Part shown: positions 41,857 to 49,796 of the stretch, piece by piece | How positions within the stretch are numbered: the first letter of the stretch is position 1 | Layout: each line of letters opens with the position of its first letter | Assembly: GCA_019310485.1 (NCBI GenBank) | Contig: JAFDEF010000017.1 | Span: 1 to 50,560, forward strand | Length of the DNA stretch: 50,560 nucleotides | Direction of reading: 5' to 3' | From: Deltaproteobacteria bacterium | GTDB lineage: Bacteria > Desulfobacterota > DSM-4660 > Desulfatiglandales > HGW-15 | Notes under the pieces: generated by a model | The model's database searches: none | What the model saw: only the letters and a program-made list of their open reading frames with translations | What the model was told of the DNA's origin: nothing | Program-made: the position numbers and the translations under genes

Positions 41857-42729
41857 CTAAAGGCCTGCGTAGTCTAAAATCGCGGGTAGCCTGTGCTCCC
41901 ATCCGAGTGTCACAATGCGGACGCCCTGGCACAGTTCTCTCAGTGCCTTGATTGTTTCTCCTGCCAGTATGACACCCTCCATCTCTCTATCTGGTGCACG
42001 CCTGAGGCGTTTGATCAAGTCCTCGGAAATGAATACCCCCGGCTCATAGGTGGCCATGTACCTGGCAATCCCAACTGTTTTCAGAAGGAATACAGTTGAA
42101 ATAATGGGGACTCCCAGGCTCTTTGCCTTCTGGACAAAGGCTGACAGGCGCTCGAGGTCAAAAACAGGGGGGAAGATAACAAATTGTGCACCAGCAGATA
42201 TTTTTCCCTGTGCCTTCTCGAGCTCCTGGTCAAGGGCAGTGTCGTCGGCAAAGGGCTTTATCATGCACCCGACCGTAAAGTTCGGGCTTCCCTTGAGGTC
42301 AAATCCGGCCATGTCAACGCCTTCCTGCAAGGATTGAATAGCCCGAATAATACCTAGCTCGTCCAGATCATCCACGGGCTTAGCATCAACATGGTCTCCG
42401 TAAGACATTTCTTCCCCGTGAACTACAAGGAGATTCTGTATTCCCAACACGTGGGCGGCAAGGAGATCTCCCTGAATTGCCATCCTGTTCCGATCACGCC
42501 CGTAGACATGGATAATGGGCTCGATCCCCTGCTGGCGCATAAGCACGCCGCCAGCAAGAGCGCTCATCCTCATCACTCCGTTGTCCATGTCAGGGATGAT
42601 TGCTCCATCAACTCGCTCCTTGATCTTCCGCGCATTGGTCACCATTTCGGAGATATCCACCCCTTTTGGTGTGTTCATTTCTGCCAGAACAACAAATTCG
42701 CCTGATGATAACTGCTTTTGAAAACTCAT
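41857..42729 (-). CDS. Second MetF-like methylenetetrahydrofolate reductase
   Basis: 290 residues from ATG 42729 (MSFQKQLSSGEFVVLAEMNTP); an extension to 42840 has no good start. It keeps the MetF fold pattern: VYGRDRNRMAIQGDLLAAHVLGI, VHGEEMSYGDHVDAKPV, GAQFVIFPPVFDLERL, VGIARYMATYEPGVF. It is clearly a paralogue of the MetF at 36665 but diverged, with VAPVF/FPPVF where MetF has TQCVY. It is the first gene before hdrA. Whether it is a second reductase, a regulatory homologue, or handles another folate is open. Confidence 0.85.
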   Translation of the reverse strand: MSFQKQLSSGEFVVLAEMNTPKGVDISEMVTNARKIKERVDGAIIPDMDNGVMRMSALAGGVLMRQQGIEPIIHVYGRDRNRMAIQGDLLAAHVLGIQNLLVVHGEEMSYGDHVDAKPVDDLDELGIIRAIQSLQEGVDMAGFDLKGSPNFTVGCMIKPFADDTALDQELEKAQGKISAGAQFVIFPPVFDLERLSAFVQKAKSLGVPIISTVFLLKTVGIARYMATYEPGVFISEDLIKRLRRAPDREMEGVILAGETIKALRELCQGVRIVTLGWEHRLPAILDYAGL

Positions 42730-42870
42730 GGCTGACCCGCCCCTTCTAGTTAGGCTTGCGCCCTTGTAATGAAAAAGCTTGCTTCCCCAATCAAAAAAAT
42801 CTGCCTTCCTTTGGGCCACGGGCCCCTGCACCTGGGGCACCGGACAACCCAGGGAAAGCTTATTAATGCC

Positions 42871-42898
42871 TATATATCAAACAAATGATATGTGTCAA
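42871..42898 (-). promoter_or_regulatory. Promoter of the metF2-hdrA-mvhD-metVF operon with inverted repeat
   Basis: On the minus strand: -35 TTGACA (42898-42893), 16-bp spacer, -10 TATATA (42876-42871). The inverted repeat ATATCA-N6-TGATAT (42874-42891) fills the spacer and overlaps the -10, so a repressor could bind there. It differs from the feoB-type operator. Confidence 0.65.
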
Positions 42899-42971
42899 GC
42901 AACTTCTATGCCATGCTCCACCATCAAGGCGTGATCTTCGACATTGTCCCCTTTACTTGTACGCACGGAGG

Positions 42972-43019
42972 CCCTCCATACTCCAGGCGGGCAAGCCCTC
43001 CAGACTCCAGGCGGGCAGG
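42972..43019. repeat. 24-bp tandem repeat, two full copies
   Basis: CCCTCCATACTCCAGGCGGG at 42972 and CCCTCCAGACTCCAGGCGGG at 42996 (each followed by CAAG or CAGG), then a partial third copy. No role is evident. Confidence 0.7.
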
Positions 43020-43474
43020 CCCTCAATCGCTCCTCCATGCAGCGCCTCCAAAAATAGCTCACGACGAAGCTGGAGCATGCGGCAGGCCATTCTAAACAGC
43101 TTTACGCGTTTTGACCTGAGAGCTTAAACCAAAACCCTGCAAGCATTCTATTGGTCCCTTGCATCTAATCGTCTCCTACTGATCAGGGAAGTCCCAAAAA
43201 ACGGGACAAAGGCCTGGCTACAGTCACCAATGCAAGATAGTGTTCGAGAGAAGCCTTTACAGGCAGGAATGAAGCTTCAGGCAAGCACAAAAGTAAACCT
43301 AAAGTATTTCAGCTATGCAACCTTGCTGTTTACTATAATTGCAATTGTGCAAAACACGTGCGGTGGAAGACACTTAAAGGATGGGCTTCGTTTGGAGAAA
43401 GCCGGCAAAAGGAAAGAATACACCCCACTCTCCCCTGCCGGATTTGGAACTGAAACTGGCTGAGTCAGAAGGAG

Positions 43475-43729
43475 CTAAAATTCATACTTTTTTTCTTCCG
43501 GCGCTGTCTCTTTCTTGGGAGGCGATTTCTTTTCTTTCAGAACAATGTTCATCACAATAGCCGCAATCACGATTATCGCCCAACCGATAATCACAACAGC
43601 TATCTTTGATCCGCTTCCTAAGGCAAGGATTGACGCCAGTACCACGATTCCGGCAACAAAGTAAAAAATATTCTTCCAGCTCAGCGCCAGGTCAATAAAT
43701 GTGTTATTGAACTTATCAAGTTTGTCCAT
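43475..43729 (-). CDS. Small membrane protein (84 residues)
   Basis: Two membrane helices (FYFVAGIVVLASILALGSGS and AVVIIGWAIIVIAAIVMNIV), then a charged tail KEKKSPPKKETAPEEKKYEF. AAGGGAGTAAGG precedes the ATG. It is the last of three small membrane genes in this stretch. No family recognised. Confidence 0.6.
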   Translation of the reverse strand: MDKLDKFNNTFIDLALSWKNIFYFVAGIVVLASILALGSGSKIAVVIIGWAIIVIAAIVMNIVLKEKKSPPKKETAPEEKKYEF

Positions 43730-43857
43730 ATAGCCTTACTCCCTTCAAAAGGGAAAACCCCACTTTCTGCCGTTACTTACAAAAAGCCAAGCAGGAGTCC
43801 GCTTTTAGTAACGGATCAGTAATTTCTTGTAGGGCCGTGTAAGATGACGAATCCTCC

Positions 43858-43894
43858 CCCCGGGGGTTTTGAGCCCTTGCTATGACCCCCGGGG
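43858..43894 (-). terminator. GC-rich hairpin behind the 39-residue gene
   Basis: Perfect 10-bp arms CCCCGGGGGT (43858-43867) and ACCCCCGGGG (43885-43894) with a 17-nt loop, about 20 bp after the stop at 43914. No U tract. Confidence 0.4.
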
Positions 43895-43913
43895 TATCAC
43901 GCTTTTGTCCCTG

Positions 43914-44033
43914 CTACATCTTCTCTCCCATGGACTTAATCGCAGCGCCGATATTAACGAGCAATACGGCAACTCCGATATACACCAATAGGGTTCCGAT
44001 GCTCCCCAGGACGGAACTAATTACATCCGGCAT
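43914..44033 (-). CDS. Tiny membrane protein (39 residues)
   Basis: A single membrane helix (SIGTLLVYIGVAVLLVNIG) and the basic tail AAIKSMGEKM. AAAGGAGGAAAGACAG, a strong ribosome site, stands before ATG 44033. The stop of the 44-residue gene lies 36 bp upstream. No family recognised; the ribosome site and short spacing support reality. Confidence 0.6.
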   Translation of the reverse strand: MPDVISSVLGSIGTLLVYIGVAVLLVNIGAAIKSMGEKM

Positions 44034-44068
44034 CTGTCTTTCCTCCTTTCCTGGTTATTTAGGCCTTG

Positions 44069-44203
44069 TTAATCACCTTTGCCGATTTCTTCCCGGTACC
44101 TGTCAATCAACTTACCCAACTTTATTAAAATAAATACAACAAAAATCGCAACGATCAAACCTGCGATTGAGCCGATTAACTCGGGAATACTGCCCAGATT
44201 CAT
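44069..44203 (-). CDS. Tiny membrane protein (44 residues)
   Basis: Helix LIGSIAGLIVAIFVVFILI followed by KLGKLIDRYREEIGKGD, an amphipathic tail. AGAAAGGA precedes ATG 44203. It pairs with the 39-residue protein downstream and resembles small regulatory or assembly membrane proteins, but no homologue is recalled. Confidence 0.55.
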   Translation of the reverse strand: MNLGSIPELIGSIAGLIVAIFVVFILIKLGKLIDRYREEIGKGD

Positions 44204-44618
44204 AAAAGATCCTTTCTACATTGGAAAAAAAGAGGAAAGCTCTTGCTCTCAACATGAACTTGAAAAGGGAAGTGCAAGTTCTGCAGGAGCACAGGCAACA
44301 GCTTTAAGAAGGGTAGGTTCATAACCAACTTGCTCGCACGTCAAAAGGATTATCCGCTGGAGCCTGGAATTTGAACCCAATAAAGAGAACCAAATTTTGG
44401 TCACTTATTTGCCAGAAAAAGCCTTTTTTGTCAAGCTCTTTTTGTTTTTTTTAATGCTTGGCATTCAGTTAATGAACTTCCCCGCCGCGAGCAGCGGGGT
44501 ATCAATCGGAAACCATCTTGACGCCCCGAGGGGCGGAGAATCAAACCCTTGTCCGCCTCTGGCGGATTAAACAAGCTTCTATCACTAATAGATACCCTAG
44601 GCATCTCCATGACCTCCT
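44204..44618. other. Intergenic region with REP-like copy D
   Basis: REP-like copy D is at 44470-44571. On the minus strand a TTGACA (44434-44429) could be a -35 for the tiny-protein genes, but the -10 (CAAATA) is poor. Nothing else recognised. Confidence 0.4.
44470..44571 (-). repeat. Dispersed REP-like repeat, copy D (inverted)
   Basis: The same three hairpins on the minus strand: CCCCGC-TGCTCGCG-GCGGGG, CGCCCCTCGGGGCG, CCGCCAGAGGCGG. Very close to copy A, including TTTCCGATTGATA. Confidence 0.85.
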
Positions 44619-44951
44619 TCAAAGCACCTTTTCCGGGGGTCTCCTTTCAGGAACGTAAACGTGGGGTATCTTCCCCTCGTTCCATTCCCGAGATACGTAA
44701 AGGTTACAGTAACAGCTGCCGTATTCCTTTACGTCTTGCTCGCTGTAAACGCAGGGGCATATGATGTCCTTATCCTTTTCGAAGTCACCCGAGGCTAGCC
44801 TGCAAGGGCACGACATGTAGCCGTAGCGCTCTTTGTTTTTCTGAAGAGCAGAAAGCAAGTCAAAGACTCTTTCTTTGTCTTTATTAAAAAAATAACCCCT
44901 TGGCTCTTGAATTTTTTTTAGCGCTTCGTAAAGCTTTTCTATCTCGCTCAT
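44619..44951 (-). CDS. Ferredoxin:thioredoxin reductase catalytic subunit-like protein
   Basis: 110 residues with the FTR pattern: MSCPCRLASGD, IICPCVYSEQDVKEYGSCYCNLY. These Cys hold a 4Fe-4S cluster and an active-site disulfide, which reduces thioredoxin or glutaredoxin-like partners with electrons from ferredoxin. Its start overlaps the stop of the glutaredoxin gene (ATGA), so the two proteins probably act together. No separate FTR variable subunit is seen. Confidence 0.9.
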   Translation of the reverse strand: MSEIEKLYEALKKIQEPRGYFFNKDKERVFDLLSALQKNKERYGYMSCPCRLASGDFEKDKDIICPCVYSEQDVKEYGSCYCNLYVSREWNEGKIPHVYVPERRPPEKVL

Positions 44952-45199
44952 AGCCCGAGTGCCTCCTTTATTTCATTTTCTTTGAATCCCACTATCACTT
45001 TGTCCCCTATGATAATCGTTGGAAAGGAACAGCGCGGGTTGAACTTTTTTACATCCTCAAGGATTGCAGCTCTTTCCTCTCCTTGGAAGAGGTCCACGTC
45101 AGTAAATTCATAAGCAACTTTGCACTCATCCAAAAACTTCTTGGTGGCCTTACAATGACTGCAGGTACTGAGAGTGTACATTTTAACCTTTTGTTCCAT
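44948..45199 (-). CDS. Glutaredoxin-like protein
   Basis: 83 residues from ATG 45199 (MEQKVKMYTLSTCSHCKATKKFL), with a CSHC active site (dithiol), the cis-Pro context FPTIIIG, and the typical GFKENEIKEAL end. It would be reduced by the FTR-like partner encoded immediately downstream. The longer frame to 45226 adds MLSPKGGYL, unlikely. Confidence 0.9.
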   Translation of the reverse strand: MEQKVKMYTLSTCSHCKATKKFLDECKVAYEFTDVDLFQGEERAAILEDVKKFNPRCSFPTIIIGDKVIVGFKENEIKEALGL

Positions 45200-45593
45200 T
45201 AAGTAACCCCCTTTTGGCGAAAGCATGAAGTGTAAGTCCCGTCTGCGGCGACGTGAATTCAGTTGGGCAGGCCAAATGAGTCACAGGGCATCGCGCGGCA
45301 TTTTTGAGCTTTTGCCACTATTGCCGGTCACCCGGGCTATCCCTTAATTGCACACAGTAACGTACAGGGCAATTTCTTTTGAAAAAATTATAAGCATTTT
45401 AATCAGTTCTGCAACCAAATTATGACCCCACATGGAAGGGGCTCTAAGAAATCGCGCTGGAAAAATTGCTCGGAATTTGGCTGCCTGCTCTGATTGTTGC
45501 CTTGTAAACTTACCTTCTTGAGATTAATATAATTAATAAGCAAGGGTAGGTTCTGACTGAACCCTATTCTGTTTTATAAGGAGATAGGACAAA
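45200..45593. other. Intergenic region before the MoxR-like gene
   Basis: The divergent space between the glutaredoxin gene and the MoxR operon. It contains the promoter at 45502-45530. No gene or RNA recognised in the rest. Confidence 0.5.
45502..45530 (+). promoter_or_regulatory. Candidate promoter of the MoxR-like operon
   Basis: -35 TTGTAA (45502-45507), 17-bp spacer, -10 TAATAT (45525-45530). ATTAAT-ATA-ATTAAT repeats (45523-45537) surround the -10. Confidence 0.5.
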
Positions 45594-46469
45594 ATGGAAA
45601 AAGTAATTATTGATGGCGTCGAGCTCCACTTGACCCAGCCCGACGAAGTCCCAATGAGGTGGGTTGGACAGGAAGAGCTGGTCACCCAGGTGCTGGCGGC
45701 GTGGATGGTTATAGGAGAAGATGATTTGCCCCTGAACCCAAGGCTAGTTGGGAAACCCGGTGTCGGCAAGACCACGCTTGCATATCATGCCGGCCGCATT
45801 CTCAAAAGGCCGGTATACCTTTTTCAGGCGACCATGGATACAAGGCCGGAAGATCTTATTCTGACACCGGTCATTTCCGAAGGAGGAAAGATTAAGTACA
45901 TGGCAAGCCCGATTGTCTCGGCAATGATAAAGGGAGGGGTGGCGGTGATTGACGAGGGAAACAGGATGAGCGAGAAAAGCTGGGCCTCTCTTGCTCCCCT
46001 TATGGACAGCCGGCGCTATGTTGAGTCGGTCGTTGCCGGTATCAAGATAAAAGCTCACCCCGATTTCAGGCTTTGCACCACAATGAATGACGACGCAAGT
46101 ACCTTTGAACTTCCCGAGTACATTCACTCGAGGCTCCAGCCGCAAATTTTTATTGACTTTCCCGAAAGAGAAGAAGAACTGCTGATCCTAAAAACCAACC
46201 TTCCTTTCGCGGACGAAGAGATTCTGGAATACGTGGTTGACTTTCTTCAAACCGCCCATGAAATGGATGAGCGTTACACTGTGAGGGATGGGATAAACAT
46301 TGCGCGCTACGCCCTTAAAAGGCTGGTGGAAAGCGGGGAAAGACTGACATCCAGCCAGAGAAACAGGAGAATAGTGCAGTACATGAAAGAAGCTGCCAGC
46401 ATGATACTGGAGAGCAGTGCAGCACAGTATTTCAGCGAGAGCGTGAATGAGCACGATGAGGGAAAATAG
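45594..46469 (+). CDS. MoxR-like AAA+ ATPase
   Basis: 291 residues: Walker A GKPGVGKT, Walker B VAVIDEGNR, sensor 1 LCTTMNDD, and arginine-finger region HSRLQPQIFIDFPERE. MoxR-type ATPases work as chaperones that remodel or activate partner proteins. The start has AAGGAGATAGGAC before it. The C-terminal 23 bp overlap the next gene, so the two are translated together. No VWA-domain partner, the usual MoxR companion, is seen in the window. Confidence 0.93.
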   Translation: MEKVIIDGVELHLTQPDEVPMRWVGQEELVTQVLAAWMVIGEDDLPLNPRLVGKPGVGKTTLAYHAGRILKRPVYLFQATMDTRPEDLILTPVISEGGKIKYMASPIVSAMIKGGVAVIDEGNRMSEKSWASLAPLMDSRRYVESVVAGIKIKAHPDFRLCTTMNDDASTFELPEYIHSRLQPQIFIDFPEREEELLILKTNLPFADEEILEYVVDFLQTAHEMDERYTVRDGINIARYALKRLVESGERLTSSQRNRRIVQYMKEAASMILESSAAQYFSESVNEHDEGK

Positions 46470-48273
46470 ATTTGAATGGCAAAATATCCGTTTTGTCCCC
46501 ATACTCCATAACCGCATGGAATTTGCACTGGAGGTTAGGAAGCAATTCACTGAATTCAACCCTGACTTGATTGCCGTTGAATACCCCAATACCCTCCGAG
46601 AACCTATTCTCAGGGGGATACAAAGACTTCCTTTTCTTTCAGCAGTTTACTATCAGGAAAAAGATGGTTCTTTCATATATCTGTTGCTGGAGCCTACAGA
46701 TGGACTTGTCGAAGCGACCAGGCTGGGCCTTGAAAACCATGTGCCTGTGCACTTTGTAGACAGGGACATTGAAGGATACCCACTTGATAGGTCTCCCGTG
46801 CCCGACCCTTATGCTGTCAAAAAGCTAGGACACTTCGTGTACTGCCAGGCCTACATCCGTTCGTCTCATCACAGTACAAGATCACTCCAGGATGAGTTGC
46901 GGGAAAGGACCATGGCTTACCACCTTCAAGAACTTAACAAGAAGGCGCAAAGGATTCTGTTTGTTTGTGGATTACACCATCTACCCGGGATTCTTGATTT
47001 TATTGGCACAGCGCAGGCCGAAGTCATTGGAAGAAAGCACAGGGAGGGGGTAGGCCTTGCGCACCTGCACCGGGAATCAAGCAGGGAGGTAATGACAGAG
47101 ATGCCTTTCCTGGCATCAAAGTATGAGTTATACAGGTCGGGTAAACTGGAGAAAATTCCTGACAGGCTGGAGATTAACAGGGAACTGGTAGAAATTGCTC
47201 GAAAAAGCTACTGGAGAAACAGCAAGGAGGAACTGTCCCTAAGCCAGGTGAGGGTGCTGTATAAGTTTGCCAGGAACTATGCCCTGATAACGGGAGCACT
47301 GGTGCCCAACTTTTACCAGCTTGTAATTGCCGCCAGGGGGGCGGCAGATGATAACTTTGCATATGAAGTATGGGAAAAAGGCAGCGAGTATCCATGGCAG
47401 GAAGAGAGTCCGCGCCTGCCTGTTCTTCGGCTCACAGGGGAGGACCTTTTCCTTGACGAAAAAAGGATAAAATTTCACAGGCGCATCAAGAGCTTTCGCC
47501 GCAGGCTGGTTCCTGTTCCTGTTAAGAAAAGGATACGTGAAAAGGTCGCTGGCGAATGGAAAAAGAACTTTGGGCGTTATTTCATCTGCTCTTATCCCCC
47601 TGAGGACGTGGTGGTCGAAGGATACGGCCAATATCTGAAACAAAAAGCTTTAAAAATCAAATCAGAAGAGAATGCCAGAATTGTTCCTTTTGTAAGCTCT
47701 ATGATGGACGGATTGGACATAAGGGAGACAATAAGAGATCTGCACAAAGGCAAAATTTACGTGAGGGAATCCATGCCCTTCAGAGGCAAGGTCGGTTCTG
47801 TTGTGCTCATTTTTGATCCTGACCTGCCGGATGAGCAGGGCAGGGAAAACTTTCCCTGGAAGGTAACCTGGCTTGGTGAGCATGAACAGGAATCGGACAT
47901 GGCTTTCTACAGTACACCTGCTGGTGAGATTATGGATGGGCCGGGGATCTCCAGATGCCAGTATGGGGGTTTCATGCTGACCTATCCGCCGATGAGGGTA
48001 TATGATATTTGGAAGGATCCTTTTTTCGATGTGGCAAGAAACAAACCGGAAAAGTTGCTCATGGCTGCCATTGATTACAGTCAGGAGAAGCACGTCGTCT
48101 ACGTGGCTGCAACGCCCCCTTCGGGACGCTGCCAGAGCATGGCGGCAAGAGTTGGGAAAAAGATCATCTACTTGCCAATAGGTATTTTTTCTCCTGTCAC
48201 CTTGAAAAAAATAAGGGAGTTTCATGTTTTGGATGGCCACCATGTGAGAAAATACGCAAAAAATTACATCTGA
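46447..48273 (+). CDS. TraB/DUF5682-like protein, MoxR partner of unknown function
   Basis: 608 residues, no recognised enzyme name. Residues ~10-115 recall the TraB/EreA-like N-terminus of DUF5682 proteins: ILHNRMEFALEVRKQFTEF, then NPDLIAVEYPN, then FIYLLLEPTDGLVEATRLGL and VPVHFVDRD. DUF5682 proteins form MoxR-VWA systems proposed to act in biological conflict. Central residues ~200-370 are helical and basic (KFHRRIKSFRRRLVPVPVKKR). The end (~390-608) has DEQGRENFPWKVTWLGEH, AATPPSGRCQSMAARVGKK and DGHHVRKYAKNYI, of unknown fold. Overlaps the MoxR gene by 23 bp. Confidence 0.6.
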   Translation: MSTMRENRFEWQNIRFVPILHNRMEFALEVRKQFTEFNPDLIAVEYPNTLREPILRGIQRLPFLSAVYYQEKDGSFIYLLLEPTDGLVEATRLGLENHVPVHFVDRDIEGYPLDRSPVPDPYAVKKLGHFVYCQAYIRSSHHSTRSLQDELRERTMAYHLQELNKKAQRILFVCGLHHLPGILDFIGTAQAEVIGRKHREGVGLAHLHRESSREVMTEMPFLASKYELYRSGKLEKIPDRLEINRELVEIARKSYWRNSKEELSLSQVRVLYKFARNYALITGALVPNFYQLVIAARGAADDNFAYEVWEKGSEYPWQEESPRLPVLRLTGEDLFLDEKRIKFHRRIKSFRRRLVPVPVKKRIREKVAGEWKKNFGRYFICSYPPEDVVVEGYGQYLKQKALKIKSEENARIVPFVSSMMDGLDIRETIRDLHKGKIYVRESMPFRGKVGSVVLIFDPDLPDEQGRENFPWKVTWLGEHEQESDMAFYSTPAGEIMDGPGISRCQYGGFMLTYPPMRVYDIWKDPFFDVARNKPEKLLMAAIDYSQEKHVVYVAATPPSGRCQSMAARVGKKIIYLPIGIFSPVTLKKIREFHVLDGHHVRKYAKNYI

Positions 48274-48622
48274 CGGTGGTCAAACAGAGTCCTGAAAGAG
48301 GCGCGAGTAAAACCAGGGTATTCCGAAATCCACCGTCAACTTTTGGTTCGTCTACCAAAACTAAATGCTTTGGGGGTAACCCCGTTCACCAGCAGCATCA
48401 GATGCAGGGCTTGCGAAATCCCGAGAAGCGAGGCGTGCATTCCCGTACGCCGCAGGGACGAGGGATGAGCGTACCGCAGCCCTTCGGCTATGCTCAGGGC
48501 CGTGAGCCTGTCGAACGGCAGATGGTGTTTGATGGTCAATCGGGGGGTATTTTCCTTGACTGGTCCTCTAATTGTGTTAAGTTCTCAAAACCAGGCATCG
48601 GTTGTACTTGGCCTGTAAGCTA
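48274..48622. other. Intergenic stretch
   Basis: No gene recognised. A repeat-like inverted pair CCTTCGGCTATGCTCAGGGC and GAGCCTGTCGAACGG lies at 48480-48518; this kind of sequence is common in dispersed repeats of many bacteria. Otherwise nothing was seen. Confidence 0.5.
48480..48518. repeat. Imperfect inverted repeat of a common dispersed type
   Basis: Left arm CCTTCGGCTATGCTCAGGG and right arm GAGCCTGTCGAACGG can fold together imperfectly. This is the only copy in the window. Confidence 0.5.
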
Positions 48623-49345
48623 ATGCCGGAACTTCGAGCGCATCACTCATGTTTTGAATCAGTAAGGAGGCCTTACTGGGATAAGCTTGTTTCAAGAGAG
48701 AGGGACAAAAGAAACTATCCGAGGAAGATATGTTTCATTCCTGCCAGATACACTGTAAGGGATCAAACGTACGAAGACTTCATCCAAAACATCAGCGCGG
48801 GCGGGGCCTTAATTGGCAGTAGGAAGAGCTTCCCGGTTGGTGAGAAGGTTTCACTTGACTATCCCCCTTCGATCTCCCACAGGAATACAAGAGCCACCGG
48901 CCAGATAGTTTGGGCAGATGAATACAGGTTCGGGGTGCAATTCGATTGCCTGCAACCGGTCGAGCTTGACCTCACTATTAAGAACCTGGCTATTAATGAC
49001 GAAAAACTATTAGGCACAGAGGAGGGTTTGGCAAGGATGGGAAAGATTAAGAAGAAAAGGGTTCGCTGGGAGGCTTCAGCAGATTCAGGTGTGGCAAAGT
49101 ATAAACTCTACTGGTCCAGGTACGGGGAGGTTAACTACAATTCAGATCACGCTGAGCTGGGAAATGTGACAGAGGTTATTCTTCCTGATGACGTGCCCAC
49201 GTTTCCGCTTATTGCAGGTGACATGGAGCTGGGGATCAGCGCGGTTAATGAAGCCGGGAATGAATCTGATATTACAAAAATGAAGGCGTATTTTGATTTC
49301 ACTGTTCCCGAAGCCCCGCAAAATATTGAAGTGGAAGACCTGTAG
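48623..49345 (+). CDS. PilZ-domain protein with fibronectin-III-like C-terminus
   Basis: 240 residues from ATG 48623. Residues ~20-115 are PilZ-like: RDKRNYPRKICFIPARYTVR, QNISAGGALIG, GEKVSLDYPPSISHR and ATGQIVWADEYRFGVQFD. This resembles the c-di-GMP-binding RxxxR and D/NxSxxG motifs. The C-terminus (~140-240) is rich in beta strands, with WEASADSGVAKYKLYWSRYG and DMELGISAVNEAGNESD, as in FN3. No signal peptide or membrane segment. It is 349 bp behind the MoxR pair, in the same direction, and may not be co-transcribed. Confidence 0.75.
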   Translation: MPELRAHHSCFESVRRPYWDKLVSRERDKRNYPRKICFIPARYTVRDQTYEDFIQNISAGGALIGSRKSFPVGEKVSLDYPPSISHRNTRATGQIVWADEYRFGVQFDCLQPVELDLTIKNLAINDEKLLGTEEGLARMGKIKKKRVRWEASADSGVAKYKLYWSRYGEVNYNSDHAELGNVTEVILPDDVPTFPLIAGDMELGISAVNEAGNESDITKMKAYFDFTVPEAPQNIEVEDL

Positions 49346-49796
49346 AAAAACCTAACGATTCTTACTTCCCGGTGCCCTCTGTGAAAAGATCTTGGGCATG
49401 GGGAGCTTAACGCCCACTCCTCCGGGATAGAGGTATGAACTTTCGCAAGCAAGACTGGGCATTTCTGGATTCCTCCAATATTTTCAAGGCATACCAGTAT
49501 CAGTAGTGATATCTTAATCAGGCTGGTTTGAAGGCCACACTTAAAGTCGCATTGACTTTCTGATAAACCGTTCATAAATTATACTAAATTAATAGTATAC
49601 TGTTTCAGTCCGATCAACAAAGGGGAAATATCTGGAAGGGGGGTGATACGGCCTAAGAGCAGTATATGAGCGAGCTTTGAGCATTGGTAGGGCAGCCCCG
49701 CGGGCACTTTCAGCGCGACTAGCGACGTGTGCACGCCAAAAAAGCGGATTGCCCGAGCGGCAAGAACCCAAAAGAGTTAGCACAAGGAGGTGTCAA
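49346..49796. other. Intergenic region with promoter before the Met-rich protein
   Basis: Holds the promoter and inverted repeat at 49552-49599. The downstream leader (~200 bp) is GC-rich and contains no recognised gene; the run resembling AGCGGATTGCCCGAGCGGC is not a tRNA. Confidence 0.5.
49552..49599 (+). promoter_or_regulatory. Promoter with adjacent inverted repeat before the Met-rich gene
   Basis: -35 TTGACT (49552-49557), 17-bp spacer, -10 TAAATT (49575-49580). Immediately downstream, TATACTA-AATTAA-TAGTATA (49580-49599) is a perfect 7-bp inverted repeat. It shares AAATTAATAG with the copZ promoter region. Confidence 0.55.

Larger units (their letters stand above)
42730..43474. other. 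Intergenic region upstream of the metF2-hdrA operon
   Basis: It holds the operon promoter (42871-42898) and a 24-bp tandem repeat (42972-43019). A plus-strand frame at 43230-43463 has one hydrophobic stretch but no ribosome site and no family signs, so I leave it out. Nothing else recognised. Confidence 0.5.

Noticed and set aside
42972..43019. CRISPR array
   Set aside because: Only two adjacent 24-bp repeats without spacers, so a simple tandem repeat.
43230..43463. 77-residue plus-strand frame with a hydrophobic stretch
   Set aside because: No ribosome site, no homology recalled, and it overlaps only intergenic sequence.
49735..49770. tRNA-like run around GATTGCCCGAGCGGC
   Set aside because: No matching acceptor stem, T-loop or anticodon arm could be built.
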